A stretch of DNA of 64,000 nt from Paraburkholderia graminis C4D1M (GTDB lineage: Bacteria; Pseudomonadota; Gammaproteobacteria; Burkholderiales; Burkholderiaceae): contig NZ_ABLD01000001.1 in assembly GCF_000172415.1 (NCBI RefSeq), forward strand, positions 434,001 to 498,000, given 5' to 3'. Numbering within the stretch: position 1 is the stretch's first letter; each line of letters opens with the position of its first letter. Under the pieces are notes generated by a model. It saw only the letters and a program-made list of their open reading frames with translations, was not told where the DNA came from and did no database searches. The position numbers and the translations under genes were made by a program. Below, in pieces: positions 50,136-58,636 of the stretch.

Positions 50136-51260
50136 ATGTCGAACTCACCCGTCAATATTCTTATCGTCGACGACATCGCCCATAACATCACCGCGCTCAA
50201 GGCGTTGCTGACGCGTCCCGATGTGGCCGTGCTGGTGGCCGACTCGGGCACGGCCGCGCTCGATCTGCTGCTCAAGCACGAGGTGGCGCTCGCGATTCTC
50301 GACGTCAACATGCCCGGCATGAACGGCTTCGAACTGGCGGCGCTGATGCGCGGCAGTCCGCGAACATCGCATGTGCCGATCATCTTCCTGACGGCCACCG
50401 CGCAGGATGCGTCGCGCACGTTTCGCGGCTACGAAGCGGGCGCTGTGGACTTTCTCTACAAGCCGTTCGATCCGCGCATTCTGCAATCGAAGGTGGATGT
50501 ATTCGTTCAGCTCGAGCAGCAAAAGCGCCAGCTTGCCGCGCAGCTCGTCACCACGCGTCAGATGCTCGAAGCCAACGAGATGCTGATGGCGGTGCTCAGT
50601 CACGATCTGCGCACGCCGCTTGGGGCAGTGCTTGCATCGGCGGAATATCTGATGCGAACCGCAGCCGATCAGCAATCCGCAACGGTCGCGGCGCGCGTTA
50701 AAAACAGTTCGCTGCGCATGGCGCGGATGGTCGATCAGTTGCTCAACCTCGCGCGTCTGCAAGGCGGACGTCTGCCGTTGCAGCCTCGTTCGATCGAACT
50801 GGCAACGCTATGCCGGTCGGTGATCGACGAATTCGCTTCGCGCGAGAACGGCAAGCGCATCCTGTTCACGAGCCGCGGCAATACGGCGGGCGCGTGGGAT
50901 ACGGATCTCGTGTGGCAGGCGGTGTCCAATCTCGTCAGCAATGCGCTGCACCACGGCGCGGCAGGCGACGTGAACGTGGAGGTGGACGGCGAAGCGGCGG
51001 ATTTCGTGCGTCTGAAAGTGGCGAATCGCGGCGTGATTCCACCCGAGGTTTTTCCGCATCTCTTCAAGGCGTTCGGGCCCAACAACAACGGCTCGCGTTC
51101 GCGCGAGGGACTGGGTCTCGGCTTGCATATCGTCCATGAAATCGCGCGGATGCACGGCGGTACGGTCGACGTGAAATCGGACGAAAGCGGCGGCACGGTG
51201 TTCACGATCGAGTTGCCGCGAATGGTCACGCTGCAACGCGGGTCGTTTTCGGGGAGGTGA
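50136..51260 (+). CDS. response regulator-histidine kinase (REC-HisKA-HATPase)
   Basis: A 374-residue soluble protein. Residues 1-125 are a receiver (VDDIAHNITALKALL, phospho-Asp in LAILDVNMPGMNGF, Lys in LYKPFD). A HisKA domain follows (AVLSHDLRTPLGAVL) and then HATPase with NLVSNALHHGA and GLGLGLHIV. It is a signal-integrating kinase driven by its own receiver, likely phosphorylated by the upstream hybrid kinase. It lies 9 bases after CheB, so the four genes from 44998 form one unit. Confidence 0.92.
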   Translation: MSNSPVNILIVDDIAHNITALKALLTRPDVAVLVADSGTAALDLLLKHEVALAILDVNMPGMNGFELAALMRGSPRTSHVPIIFLTATAQDASRTFRGYEAGAVDFLYKPFDPRILQSKVDVFVQLEQQKRQLAAQLVTTRQMLEANEMLMAVLSHDLRTPLGAVLASAEYLMRTAADQQSATVAARVKNSSLRMARMVDQLLNLARLQGGRLPLQPRSIELATLCRSVIDEFASRENGKRILFTSRGNTAGAWDTDLVWQAVSNLVSNALHHGAAGDVNVEVDGEAADFVRLKVANRGVIPPEVFPHLFKAFGPNNNGSRSREGLGLGLHIVHEIARMHGGTVDVKSDESGGTVFTIELPRMVTLQRGSFSGR

Positions 51261-51263
51261 TCG

Positions 51264-51303
51264 GGACGAACTGCGCGCGACGAACTGCGCGCGACGAACC
51301 GCG
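51264..51303. repeat. 14-bp tandem repeat
   Basis: GACGAACTGCGCGC occurs twice in tandem (51264-51277, 51278-51291) and a third, changed copy (GACGAACCGCGC) follows. It sits just past the kinase stop in noncoding DNA. Confidence 0.7.
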
Positions 51304-51391
51304 CAGTGCTTTTGCCGCGACGGCATGCGCTATGAACACCGCTGCCGACGCACGCCGCGACGCGCTGTGCTACGCTTGACGCACCCCATCC

Positions 51392-52225
51392 ATGCCGCGC
51401 GAGCCCGAAGCCATCATGCGTTCCTGGCGCATTTCCCCGCCTCACCGAAACGAACAGATCAGCACCGCGCGCGCGGCCGATCTGGTCATGTCGATTTCGC
51501 ACGGCGACGCCGACGCGCTCGCCGCCAGCATGCTGAGAACGGTCGGCGACATGATGCCGGTTTCGCAGTGCACCGTATTCGCGTATGAATTCGACGCACG
51601 GCCGCGCACCATTTCCGCCGCCGACCATCGCGGCGGGCGTTTTCTCCGCGACGTCGCGAATCGCTATGCCGCGCATTTTTATGCACTCGACGGCAACCGC
51701 GCGATTGTCGATAACCCGCACTCCCGCGACGCGCTCGTCTTGCATCAGCAGCAAAGCGACGAGATCGGGAACGAAGCGTATCGTGCGGCGTGTTACGCGC
51801 AGCCCAATGTGTCGGATCGCCTGTCGTTGCTCGTGCAACCGATGGAAAGCGTGTGGCTGTCGATCAACCTGTATCGCGATCGCGCTTACGGCGTCTTCGA
51901 GACGAGCGAGTTGCAGCGGGTCGAAAGCCTCGCGCAGCTCTTCGCGCAGGCGGCAAAAACGCATTACGCGCTGCATACGCAGCATGAAGAGAGTCCGGCG
52001 GCAACCATGCTCGCACGCGTCAGACGAATCTGCCCGGCGCTCACCCCGCGCGAACTCGACGTGCTGCGCGGCACGCTCGAAGGCGCAAGCGCCGTTGAGA
52101 TCGCGGAACGAATGGGCGTGAAGCCCGCGAGCGTCGTCACCTATCAGAAGCGCGCTTACGCGCGGCTCGGCATTTCGGGGCAGCGGCAACTGTTTGCGCT
52201 ATGCGTGACGCCGCAGCGCGGCTGA
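51392..52225 (+). CDS. LuxR-family transcriptional regulator
   Basis: A 277-residue protein. The N-terminal 190 residues look like a GAF/PAS-like sensor (CTVFAYEFDARPRTISAADHRGG, SLLVQPMESVWLSINLYRDRAYG). The C-terminal LuxR helix-turn-helix is CPALTPRELDVLRGTLEGASAVEIAERMGVKPASVVTYQKRAYARLGISGQRQLFAL. It has no autoinducer-binding signature. A second in-frame ATG at 51416 is possible. Following the kinase operon by 130 bases, it may be its output regulator, but this is a guess. Confidence 0.88.
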   Translation: MPREPEAIMRSWRISPPHRNEQISTARAADLVMSISHGDADALAASMLRTVGDMMPVSQCTVFAYEFDARPRTISAADHRGGRFLRDVANRYAAHFYALDGNRAIVDNPHSRDALVLHQQQSDEIGNEAYRAACYAQPNVSDRLSLLVQPMESVWLSINLYRDRAYGVFETSELQRVESLAQLFAQAAKTHYALHTQHEESPAATMLARVRRICPALTPRELDVLRGTLEGASAVEIAERMGVKPASVVTYQKRAYARLGISGQRQLFALCVTPQRG

Positions 52226-52267
52226 TTTCCCGCTTGAACCACGCTTCAACCACGCCCCAACCGCGTT

Positions 52268-53209
52268 TCACCCGCGCTTCACCCGCGTATCCGCCTGCGT
52301 CTCACGATCCCAGCGCTTGAGCCACGGCAGCAAAAAATCCGCGAAGCCCGCTGCGGGCGGCGACAACGCGCGTTCGGTCGAGCGGTACAAACACACTTCG
52401 CGGATCGTCTCCGGTTCGACAATCCGCTTCATCACCAGACCGAAGGTGCGTGCGAGCGGCGCGACATAAGCCGGCGCGAGCGTCACCGCGAGGCCGCGCG
52501 ATGCGATACCGAAAGCGGTGGTCACGTTGTCCACGACGTCTGCGGGAACGATGCGCGCCTCGACGGGCAGATCGGCGAGCATCTGGTCGACGGCCCGTTC
52601 GTGATCGCGGCCGGTCGCGACGATAGGGACGTCGCGCAACTGCTGCCATTGCACACGTCTGCGCGCGGAGAGCGGATGCGACGGCGCGCACCACATCACC
52701 CACGGACTTGCGAACGCCGCGTCCCGGCGCACACGCGCACCGCTTGGCCGGTCCGGCCCGATTGCCAGATCGACGTCCGCGCTTTCCACGCGCTCGACCA
52801 GTTGCTCCACCACGGTATCGCAAATGCGCACGACGACCTTGGGCTTGTCGCGCGCGTAGTCGGCAATCGCCGCGGGTAACGCGGTGGACGCCAGCACCAG
52901 CGGCGCGCCGATCCGCACGATGCCGGCCGCGCGGTTGCGAATATCGTCGGCGGATTGCGCGGCGGCGCGCACGTGGCGCAGCACCGATTCCGCCGATGCG
53001 AGGAAATCCTGACCCGCGCTCGAGAGATTCACGCGCCGCGTGGTCCTGTCGAAAAGACGAAAGCCGAGTTCCGCTTCGAGTTCCGCGAGCAATTGGCTCA
53101 CCGCGGACGAAGTCAGCCCCAGCCGTTCGGCCGCCGCGCCGATGCTGTGAAGATCGACAATGGCGAGAAACGCCTCGTATTGACGGATGGTGACGCGAGT
53201 AAGTGCCAT
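52268..53209 (-). CDS. LysR-family transcriptional regulator
   Basis: A 313-residue regulator with an N-terminal helix-turn-helix (RQYEAFLAIVDLHSIGAAAERLGLTSSAVSQLLAELEAELGFRLFDRTTRRVNLSSAGQDFL) and the effector domain from about residue 90. It is divergent from the aromatic aminotransferase gene, with 174 bases between the starts, and is the natural candidate to regulate the aminotransferase-aldolase-PanE operon. Confidence 0.92.
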   Translation of the reverse strand: MALTRVTIRQYEAFLAIVDLHSIGAAAERLGLTSSAVSQLLAELEAELGFRLFDRTTRRVNLSSAGQDFLASAESVLRHVRAAAQSADDIRNRAAGIVRIGAPLVLASTALPAAIADYARDKPKVVVRICDTVVEQLVERVESADVDLAIGPDRPSGARVRRDAAFASPWVMWCAPSHPLSARRRVQWQQLRDVPIVATGRDHERAVDQMLADLPVEARIVPADVVDNVTTAFGIASRGLAVTLAPAYVAPLARTFGLVMKRIVEPETIREVCLYRSTERALSPPAAGFADFLLPWLKRWDRETQADTRVKRG

Positions 53210-53383
53210 GCTGCGATTCTAAAGAAAAACTTACGAATCGTGCAAAATCGGTTGATTGTAGATTGCCGCGCGTTCATCGACACTTGTCCCAATCGACGGA
53301 AGCACACAAAGGCGCTTAGACTTTCCGCCTCGCCTCTGTGGACGTATGCGTGCGCCACGCCAGGCTCCCTTCAAGGAAATGCC

Positions 53384-54583
53384 ATGTTCGACCATATTCC
53401 CGCCTATCCCGGCGACCCGATTCTCAGCCTGAACGAAGATTTCCAGCTCGATCCGCGTCCGAACAAAGTCAATCTGAGCATCGGCATTTATTTCGACGAC
53501 GCCGGCAAGCTGCCCGTCATGGACGCCGTGCGCCGCGCCGAAACCGCGTTGCTCGACGCAATCGGCCCGCGTTCCTATCTGCCGATGGCAGGCTTGCCGC
53601 TCTACCGCGAAGCGGCGCAGACGCTGGTTTTCGGCGCGAGCAGCGAAGCGCGCGCGGCGGGCCGCATCGCGACGCTGCAAACCATTGGCGGCTCCGGCGC
53701 GCTGAAGGTCGGCGCCGATTTCCTGCGGCGCTATTTCCCGGCTTCGCAAATCTGGATCAGCGACCCGAGCTGGGAGAATCATCGCGTCGTGTTCGAGGGC
53801 GCGGGCCTAACCGTCAACACCTATCCGTATTACGACGAAGCGACAGGCGGCCTGCGTTTCGCCGATATGATCGAGACGATCGGCCAATTGCCCGAGCGCA
53901 GCATCGTGCTGCTGCATGCGTGCTGCCACAATCCGACGGGCGTCGATCTGAGCAACGAGCAATGGGCTGAACTCGTGCCGGTATTGCAGCGTCGCAAGCT
54001 GATTGCGTTCGTCGATATGGCTTACCAGGGCTTCGGCGCGGGCCTCGAAGAAGACGCCGCTTGCGTGCGCATGCTCGCGGAAGCCGACATACCGCTGATT
54101 GCCGCCAATTCGTTTTCGAAGAATTTCTCGCTGTACGGCGAGCGTTGCGGCGCATTGAGCGTGGTCTGCAAGAGCGCCGATGAAGCGGGCCGCGTGCTCG
54201 GCCAGTTGATGTCCACGGTGCGCGCGAACTACAGCAATCCGCCGACGCATGGCGCGCGTCTTGTCGCGAACGTGCTGTCCGATGCGTCGTTGCGCGCTTC
54301 GTGGGAAGCGGAACTCGCCACCATGCGCGAGCGCATTCTCGCGATGCGCGGCACGATTCACGCGGGACTCGCAGGCCGTGTCGATGAAGTGATGCGCGCG
54401 CGTTACGTCGCGCAGCGCGGCATGTTTACCTATACGGGCCTGAGCGAGCGCCAGGTCGAGCGCCTGCGCAGCGAACACGCGGTGTATGTGCTGCGCTCGG
54501 GCCGCATGTGCGTCGCGGGCCTGAATGCGCGCAACGCGGAGTACGTGGCGTCGTCGATTGCCGCGGTGGTCGCGGGCGCATAG
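53384..54583 (+). CDS. aromatic amino acid aminotransferase (TyrB-like)
   Basis: A 399-residue class I aminotransferase of the Asp/aromatic subgroup. Motifs: IPAYPGDPILSLNEDFQLDPRPNKVNLSIGIYFDDAG (typical of TyrB), YLPMAGLPLYREAAQTLVFG, HACCHNPTGVDL, FVDMAYQGFGAGLEEDA, and the PLP lysine in NSFSKNFSLYGERCG. It ends RMCVAGLNARNAEYVASSI. The start ATG 53384 follows AAGGA. Downstream genes (class II aldolase, PanE) share the strand at 72- and 4-base distances. Exact substrate (Tyr, Phe or Asp) cannot be separated by sequence. Confidence 0.92.
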   Translation: MFDHIPAYPGDPILSLNEDFQLDPRPNKVNLSIGIYFDDAGKLPVMDAVRRAETALLDAIGPRSYLPMAGLPLYREAAQTLVFGASSEARAAGRIATLQTIGGSGALKVGADFLRRYFPASQIWISDPSWENHRVVFEGAGLTVNTYPYYDEATGGLRFADMIETIGQLPERSIVLLHACCHNPTGVDLSNEQWAELVPVLQRRKLIAFVDMAYQGFGAGLEEDAACVRMLAEADIPLIAANSFSKNFSLYGERCGALSVVCKSADEAGRVLGQLMSTVRANYSNPPTHGARLVANVLSDASLRASWEAELATMRERILAMRGTIHAGLAGRVDEVMRARYVAQRGMFTYTGLSERQVERLRSEHAVYVLRSGRMCVAGLNARNAEYVASSIAAVVAGA

Positions 54584-54655
54584 CGACCGCGGCAGCGCAG
54601 CCAACGCGAACGAGCACGCAACGCGCACAGCCAACAGATAACCCTGGAGACGTCG

Positions 54656-55447
54656 ATGACGACACTTGATATGCCACCGGCAAGCGCGCCGCAAAAAGCC
54701 GGCATGCATGCGGACGAATGGCAGGCACGCGTTGAACTGGCCGCGTGCTACCGCATCTTCGACATGCTCGGCTGGACCGAGATGATCTACAACCACATCA
54801 CGTTGCGTGTGCCGGAAAGCGTGAGCGGCGGCGAGCGCCAGTTCCTCATCAATCCGTTCGGCTTGCACTACAGCGAAGTCACGGCGAGCAACCTGGTGAA
54901 GATCGACGCGCAAGGGCGCGTGCTCGACGGCTCGCGTTATCCGGTGAATCCCGCTGGTTTCGTCGTGCATGCGGCGATTCACGAAGGCGTGCCCGGCGCG
55001 CATTGCGTGATGCACACGCATACCACGGCGGGCGTCGCCGTCGCGTGTCTCGAAGACGGTTTGCAGCAGACCAACTTCTACACCGCGCAATTGCACGAGC
55101 GCATCGCGTATCACGACTTCGAGGGCATCACCGTGCATGCGGAGGAAGGGCCGCGGCTCGTCGAACATATCGGCGACAGGCAGGCTGTGATTCTGCGCAA
55201 TCACGGGTTGCTTGCATGGGGCCGCACGTTGCCGCAAACTTTCGCGGTTCTATGGACGCTCAACCGCGCCTGCGAGATTCAGATGGCGACGTTTTCGATG
55301 GGCAAGGCGCGGCCGGTTCCCGAAGACGTCGCGATGCGCTGCTCGCGCGACGCGTTGCAATTCGATCCCCGTCACGGCGCGGGACAGGACGTGTTCGATG
55401 CGCTCGTGCGGCGCGTCGAGCGCATCGATGCGAGTTACAAGGGATGA
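54656..55447 (+). CDS. class II aldolase/adducin family protein
   Basis: A 263-residue protein with the class II aldolase fold. Zinc ligands appear in VMHTHTTAGVAVACLEDGL (two His) and ILRNHGLLAWG (His). Also present is NHITLRVPESV near the start and the LVKIDAQGRVLDGS segment. Relatives include sugar-phosphate aldolases and decarboxylating enzymes, and many adducin-like members lack known activity. Start ATG 54656 follows TGGAGAC. The stop is 4 bases before the PanE start, indicating one operon with it. Confidence 0.9.
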   Translation: MTTLDMPPASAPQKAGMHADEWQARVELAACYRIFDMLGWTEMIYNHITLRVPESVSGGERQFLINPFGLHYSEVTASNLVKIDAQGRVLDGSRYPVNPAGFVVHAAIHEGVPGAHCVMHTHTTAGVAVACLEDGLQQTNFYTAQLHERIAYHDFEGITVHAEEGPRLVEHIGDRQAVILRNHGLLAWGRTLPQTFAVLWTLNRACEIQMATFSMGKARPVPEDVAMRCSRDALQFDPRHGAGQDVFDALVRRVERIDASYKG

Positions 55448-55451
55448 AGCG

Positions 55452-56426
55452 ATGAAAGTAGCGATTTACGGCGCGGGCGCCATCGGCGGATGGATCGGCG
55501 TGAAGCTCGCGCAGGCGGGCCACGAGGTCGGCGTGGTGGCGCGTGGCGCGACGCTGGCCGCGTTGCGCGAGCAGGGCTTGCGGCTGATCGAAGGCGGCAG
55601 CACGCAAACAGTCGACGTGCAAGCCGCGGAAGACCCCGTCGCGCTCGGTGTACAGGATGTCGTCGTGGTCGCGGTCAAAGGGCCGGCAATGGCCTCGGTG
55701 GCCGCGCACATCGCGCCGCTGCTCGGCGCGCAAACCGTCGTGCTGACCGCAATGAACGGTGTGCCGTGGTGGTTCTGCGACGGTCTGCATGGCGACTTCG
55801 TGGGCAAGCGGCTCAAGTCAATCGATCCCGACGGCGCAATCGCCGCCGCGATTCCAAGCGCGCAAACAGTGGGCTGCGTGGTGCACGCGAGTTGCCTCGT
55901 CGAGGCGCCGGGCGTGATCCGGCATCATCAAGGCAATGGGCTGATTATCGGCGAGGCTCTCGGGCGTCCGAGCGAACGCGTGAAGGCGCTCGCCGAGACG
56001 CTGGCCGCGGCGGGTTTCAATGCGTCGGTGTCGGAGCAGATTCAGCGCGACGTCTGGTACAAGCTGTGGGGCAACATGACGATGAACCCGATCAGCGCGA
56101 TCACGGGCGCCACCACCGACCGCATTCTCGGCGACGAACTGGCGCGCAACTTCGTCACGAGCATCATGCTCGAGGCGAAGGAAATCGGCGCGCGTTTCGG
56201 CATTCCGATCGACCAGGCGCCCGAGGACCGGCACGCGGTCACGCTGAAACTCGGCGCGATGAAAACGTCGATGCTGCAAGACGTGCAGGCGCGCAAGGCG
56301 GTCGAACTGGATGCACTCGTGAGCGCGGTCCGCGAACTCGGGCAATTGACCGGCGTGAAGACGCCTTATACGGATGCGCTGCTCGGTCTCGCGCGCTTGC
56401 ATGCCAGCACGCTGGGTCTGTATTGA
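55452..56426 (+). CDS. 2-dehydropantoate 2-reductase family protein (PanE-like)
   Basis: A 324-residue NADPH-dependent ketopantoate-reductase family enzyme. The Rossmann motif is VAIYGAGAIGGWIGVKLAQAGHEV, the catalytic Lys region is RDVWYKLWGNMTMNPISAITGAT, and the C-terminal helical domain has KTSMLQDVQARKAVELDALVSAV. PanE-type paralogues often reduce other 2-oxoacids, and the operon with an aminotransferase and an aldolase suggests that here. ATG 55452 is preferred to upstream in-frame starts, which would overlap the aldolase gene. Confidence 0.9.
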   Translation: MKVAIYGAGAIGGWIGVKLAQAGHEVGVVARGATLAALREQGLRLIEGGSTQTVDVQAAEDPVALGVQDVVVVAVKGPAMASVAAHIAPLLGAQTVVLTAMNGVPWWFCDGLHGDFVGKRLKSIDPDGAIAAAIPSAQTVGCVVHASCLVEAPGVIRHHQGNGLIIGEALGRPSERVKALAETLAAAGFNASVSEQIQRDVWYKLWGNMTMNPISAITGATTDRILGDELARNFVTSIMLEAKEIGARFGIPIDQAPEDRHAVTLKLGAMKTSMLQDVQARKAVELDALVSAVRELGQLTGVKTPYTDALLGLARLHASTLGLY

Positions 56427-56454
56427 ACGCAGCGCAGTGCCACGTTGAAGCAGA

Positions 56455-56490
56455 AAGCCGCCGCGTGTTTTTCTCGCGGCGGCTTTTTTT
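56455..56490 (+). terminator. intrinsic terminator after the PanE-like gene
   Basis: AAGCCGCCGCG-TGTTTTTCT-CGCGGCGGCTT followed by TTTTT. It lies between convergent operons. Confidence 0.88.
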
Positions 56491-56516
56491 ATGCCTGTTT
56501 TATAGGGCTATTCCAA

Positions 56517-56717
56517 CTAAACAGCCGTCGCCGTGACGGCTTCTGACCTTGGCAAACGCGCCGCTTCGATCAAGGACAAAGCCCGTTGCGCGTCGTCGAG
56601 TCCGGTGATGCACAGCAGCGCAAGGCGAGCGAGATACAGCGGAGCATCGGCTTCGCCTTCGGCGGTGAGCGTATGACAAAGCGCCGTATAGACGCGGTCG
56701 AGATCGCTATCGGTCAT
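56517..56717 (-). CDS. DUF2783 domain-containing protein
   Basis: A 66-residue acidic-to-neutral protein (DRVYTALCHTLTAEGEADAPLYLARLALLCITGL) of the DUF2783 family, which typically accompanies FAD-dependent monooxygenases of the hydroxyphenyl-propionate hydroxylase type. Its ATG at 56717 overlaps the end of the monooxygenase frame (ATGA), so it was designed to be co-translated with it. Function of the family is unknown, probably linked to the oxygenase reaction. Confidence 0.82.
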   Translation of the reverse strand: MTDSDLDRVYTALCHTLTAEGEADAPLYLARLALLCITGLDDAQRALSLIEAARLPRSEAVTATAV

Positions 56718-58463
56718 GACTGGCTCTCCTTGTTTTCGATGTTCAGTGCGGCCATCAGCGCGCGCTGCGTGGTGGCCGCGCTGCCTTCGCGCCAGCGCGC
56801 GAGCACATGGCCGTCGGGGCGGATCAGGTAGACGGTGCCCTTTGCCGCATCGAGCATTTGATGCAGACGGCCGGTGTGATCGATTGCGGTTATGCCGTTA
56901 GCGTTGGCCTCGTCGCTTGCATGAACCACGGTGATTACGTTGAAACGGAATCGCGCGGCTCGCCAGGTCCTCTTGCATGTCCCGCCACGCGCTCTCTTGC
57001 GATGCATCGGCGGAAAAGCGCAGCGCGGTGAAGCAGGGCGCAAGCAGATCGGTGAGGTGCATGTCGAGCAGCTCGCCATCGCGAATGGACTTGAGGGGGC
57101 ACTCCGGCAGCACACTGCCTGGCGCCGCGCCATGGGTGAACTGACTCTCCGTTGCCTCGGCCGCCGCGCGATTGAGCGGCGATTGCACATAAGCAATCGG
57201 ATGCGTCTGCCGCGGATTGATCAGCGGACGCACAGCGGCATGACGTTCGGCGAGTCCGAGCACGGCGCTTCTCATCAGCTCGAAAGCGAAGGTCGGCGGC
57301 GCCATGAATTCGGTGCTCTTCATGCCGTAGCTCAAATTTTCGCGTGCGGCGAACACGCGCTCGTCGCTATAGCTGTCGAGCAGCTCGGGCGACGCGATGC
57401 CGTTCACCACGCAGCCGAGTTTCCAGCCGAGATTGTCGGCGTCGTCGATACCCGAGTTCGCGCCGCGCACGCCGAAGATCGGCACCAGATGCGCCGCGTC
57501 GCCCGCGAACAGCACCGAGCCGTGGCGATAACGTTCGAGCGTCAGCGCGTTGGCCTTGTAGACGGTGATCCAGATCGGCGACCATTCGCCTGTTTCGCCC
57601 ATCGCGTCCAGCACGCTTTGCACGCGCGGCATCACGTTGCCGGGTTCGACTGCAGCCTGCGGGTCTTCGTCGTCGCGTAGCTGGTAGTCGATGCGCCACA
57701 CGTTGTCCGGCTGCTTGTGCACGAGAACGGTCGAGCCGGGATTGGACGGCGGATCGAAATAGGCGAGCCGCTCGGTCGCGCGATCGCTGTGCAGTTCGAT
57801 ATCGACGATCACGTAGCGGCCTTCGTACGTCGTGCCGGTCAGTTTGAGTCCCAGCGCCTCGCGTATCGTGCTGCGCCCGCCATCGCACGCGACGACCCAG
57901 TCGGCTTCCATTTGCCACGCGGTGTCGCCGGTCTGCAGATCGAGCGTGGCGCCGCGCGAGGCGTCCGACGCAGCGCGTTGCCCGATTGCGGTCACACGCG
58001 TTTGCCAGCGAATCTCGATCAGGTCCGCGTGCCGCTCCAGTTCGTCGAGCAGGAACTGTTCGATCTGATACTGCGCGATGTTGATCATCGGCGGCAGCGA
58101 TTGCTCGTCGTCCTGATGCATCGAAAAGCGGAACACCTCGGCATCGCGATAGAAGCTGCGGCCGCCCGTCCACGGCAGACCTTTTTGCAAGAAGCCTTCA
58201 ACGGCGCCCAGGCGCTTGAGTATTTCGAGGCTGCGCCGCGAGATGCAAATGGCGCGGCTGCCGGTGCATACGCTGTCGTCGGCTTCGATCAGAACGGAGC
58301 GCACGCCCTGGCGGGCGAGCGCCAGCGCGAGCGTCATGCCGACCGGCCCGCCGCCGACAATCGCAACGGACCGTCGCACGGGATCGCGTCCGTCGACGAG
58401 TGGAGGCACGGCGCCCCCGTAACGGCGCGGCGAAAATGGATAGGGTTTGAAGCTGCGGCTCAT
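56714..58463 (-). pseudogene. FAD-dependent aromatic monooxygenase with a frameshift near the 3' end
   Basis: The first frame (58463 to 56898, 521 codons) encodes an MhpA/PheA-type flavoprotein hydroxylase: FAD site VAIVGGGPVGMTLALALARQG, DG motif VACDGGRSTIRE and GD motif VLFAGDAAHLVPIFGVRGANSG. Near 56942 the frame leads into IPFQRNHRGSC and a premature stop. Another frame carries the proper continuation (VITVVHASDEANANGITAID..., TVYLIRPDGHVLARWRE) to a stop at 56714. One extra base in the CCGTTTCAAC segment explains this; removal gives IPFNVITVV and a full ~582-residue protein. It may be a sequencing error or a real lesion; the thioredoxin-like end would be lost. The substrate is likely a phenolic compound. 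Confidence 0.85.
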
Positions 58464-58636
58464 GCGGGTCTCCTCGATGTTCGCTGCATTCGCGGCCGCC
58501 GCCCGTGTTCGGTTCTTTTAGAAGCGGCGCGAAATGAAAAGCGATGAGCGAAGTATGAAGGAGAGCTTGTGCGCGCCTGTCCTCATTTTGGGTACAGGCG
58601 CGGGGTGCTTTTATGCGGGGGTTGGATCGACCACGA

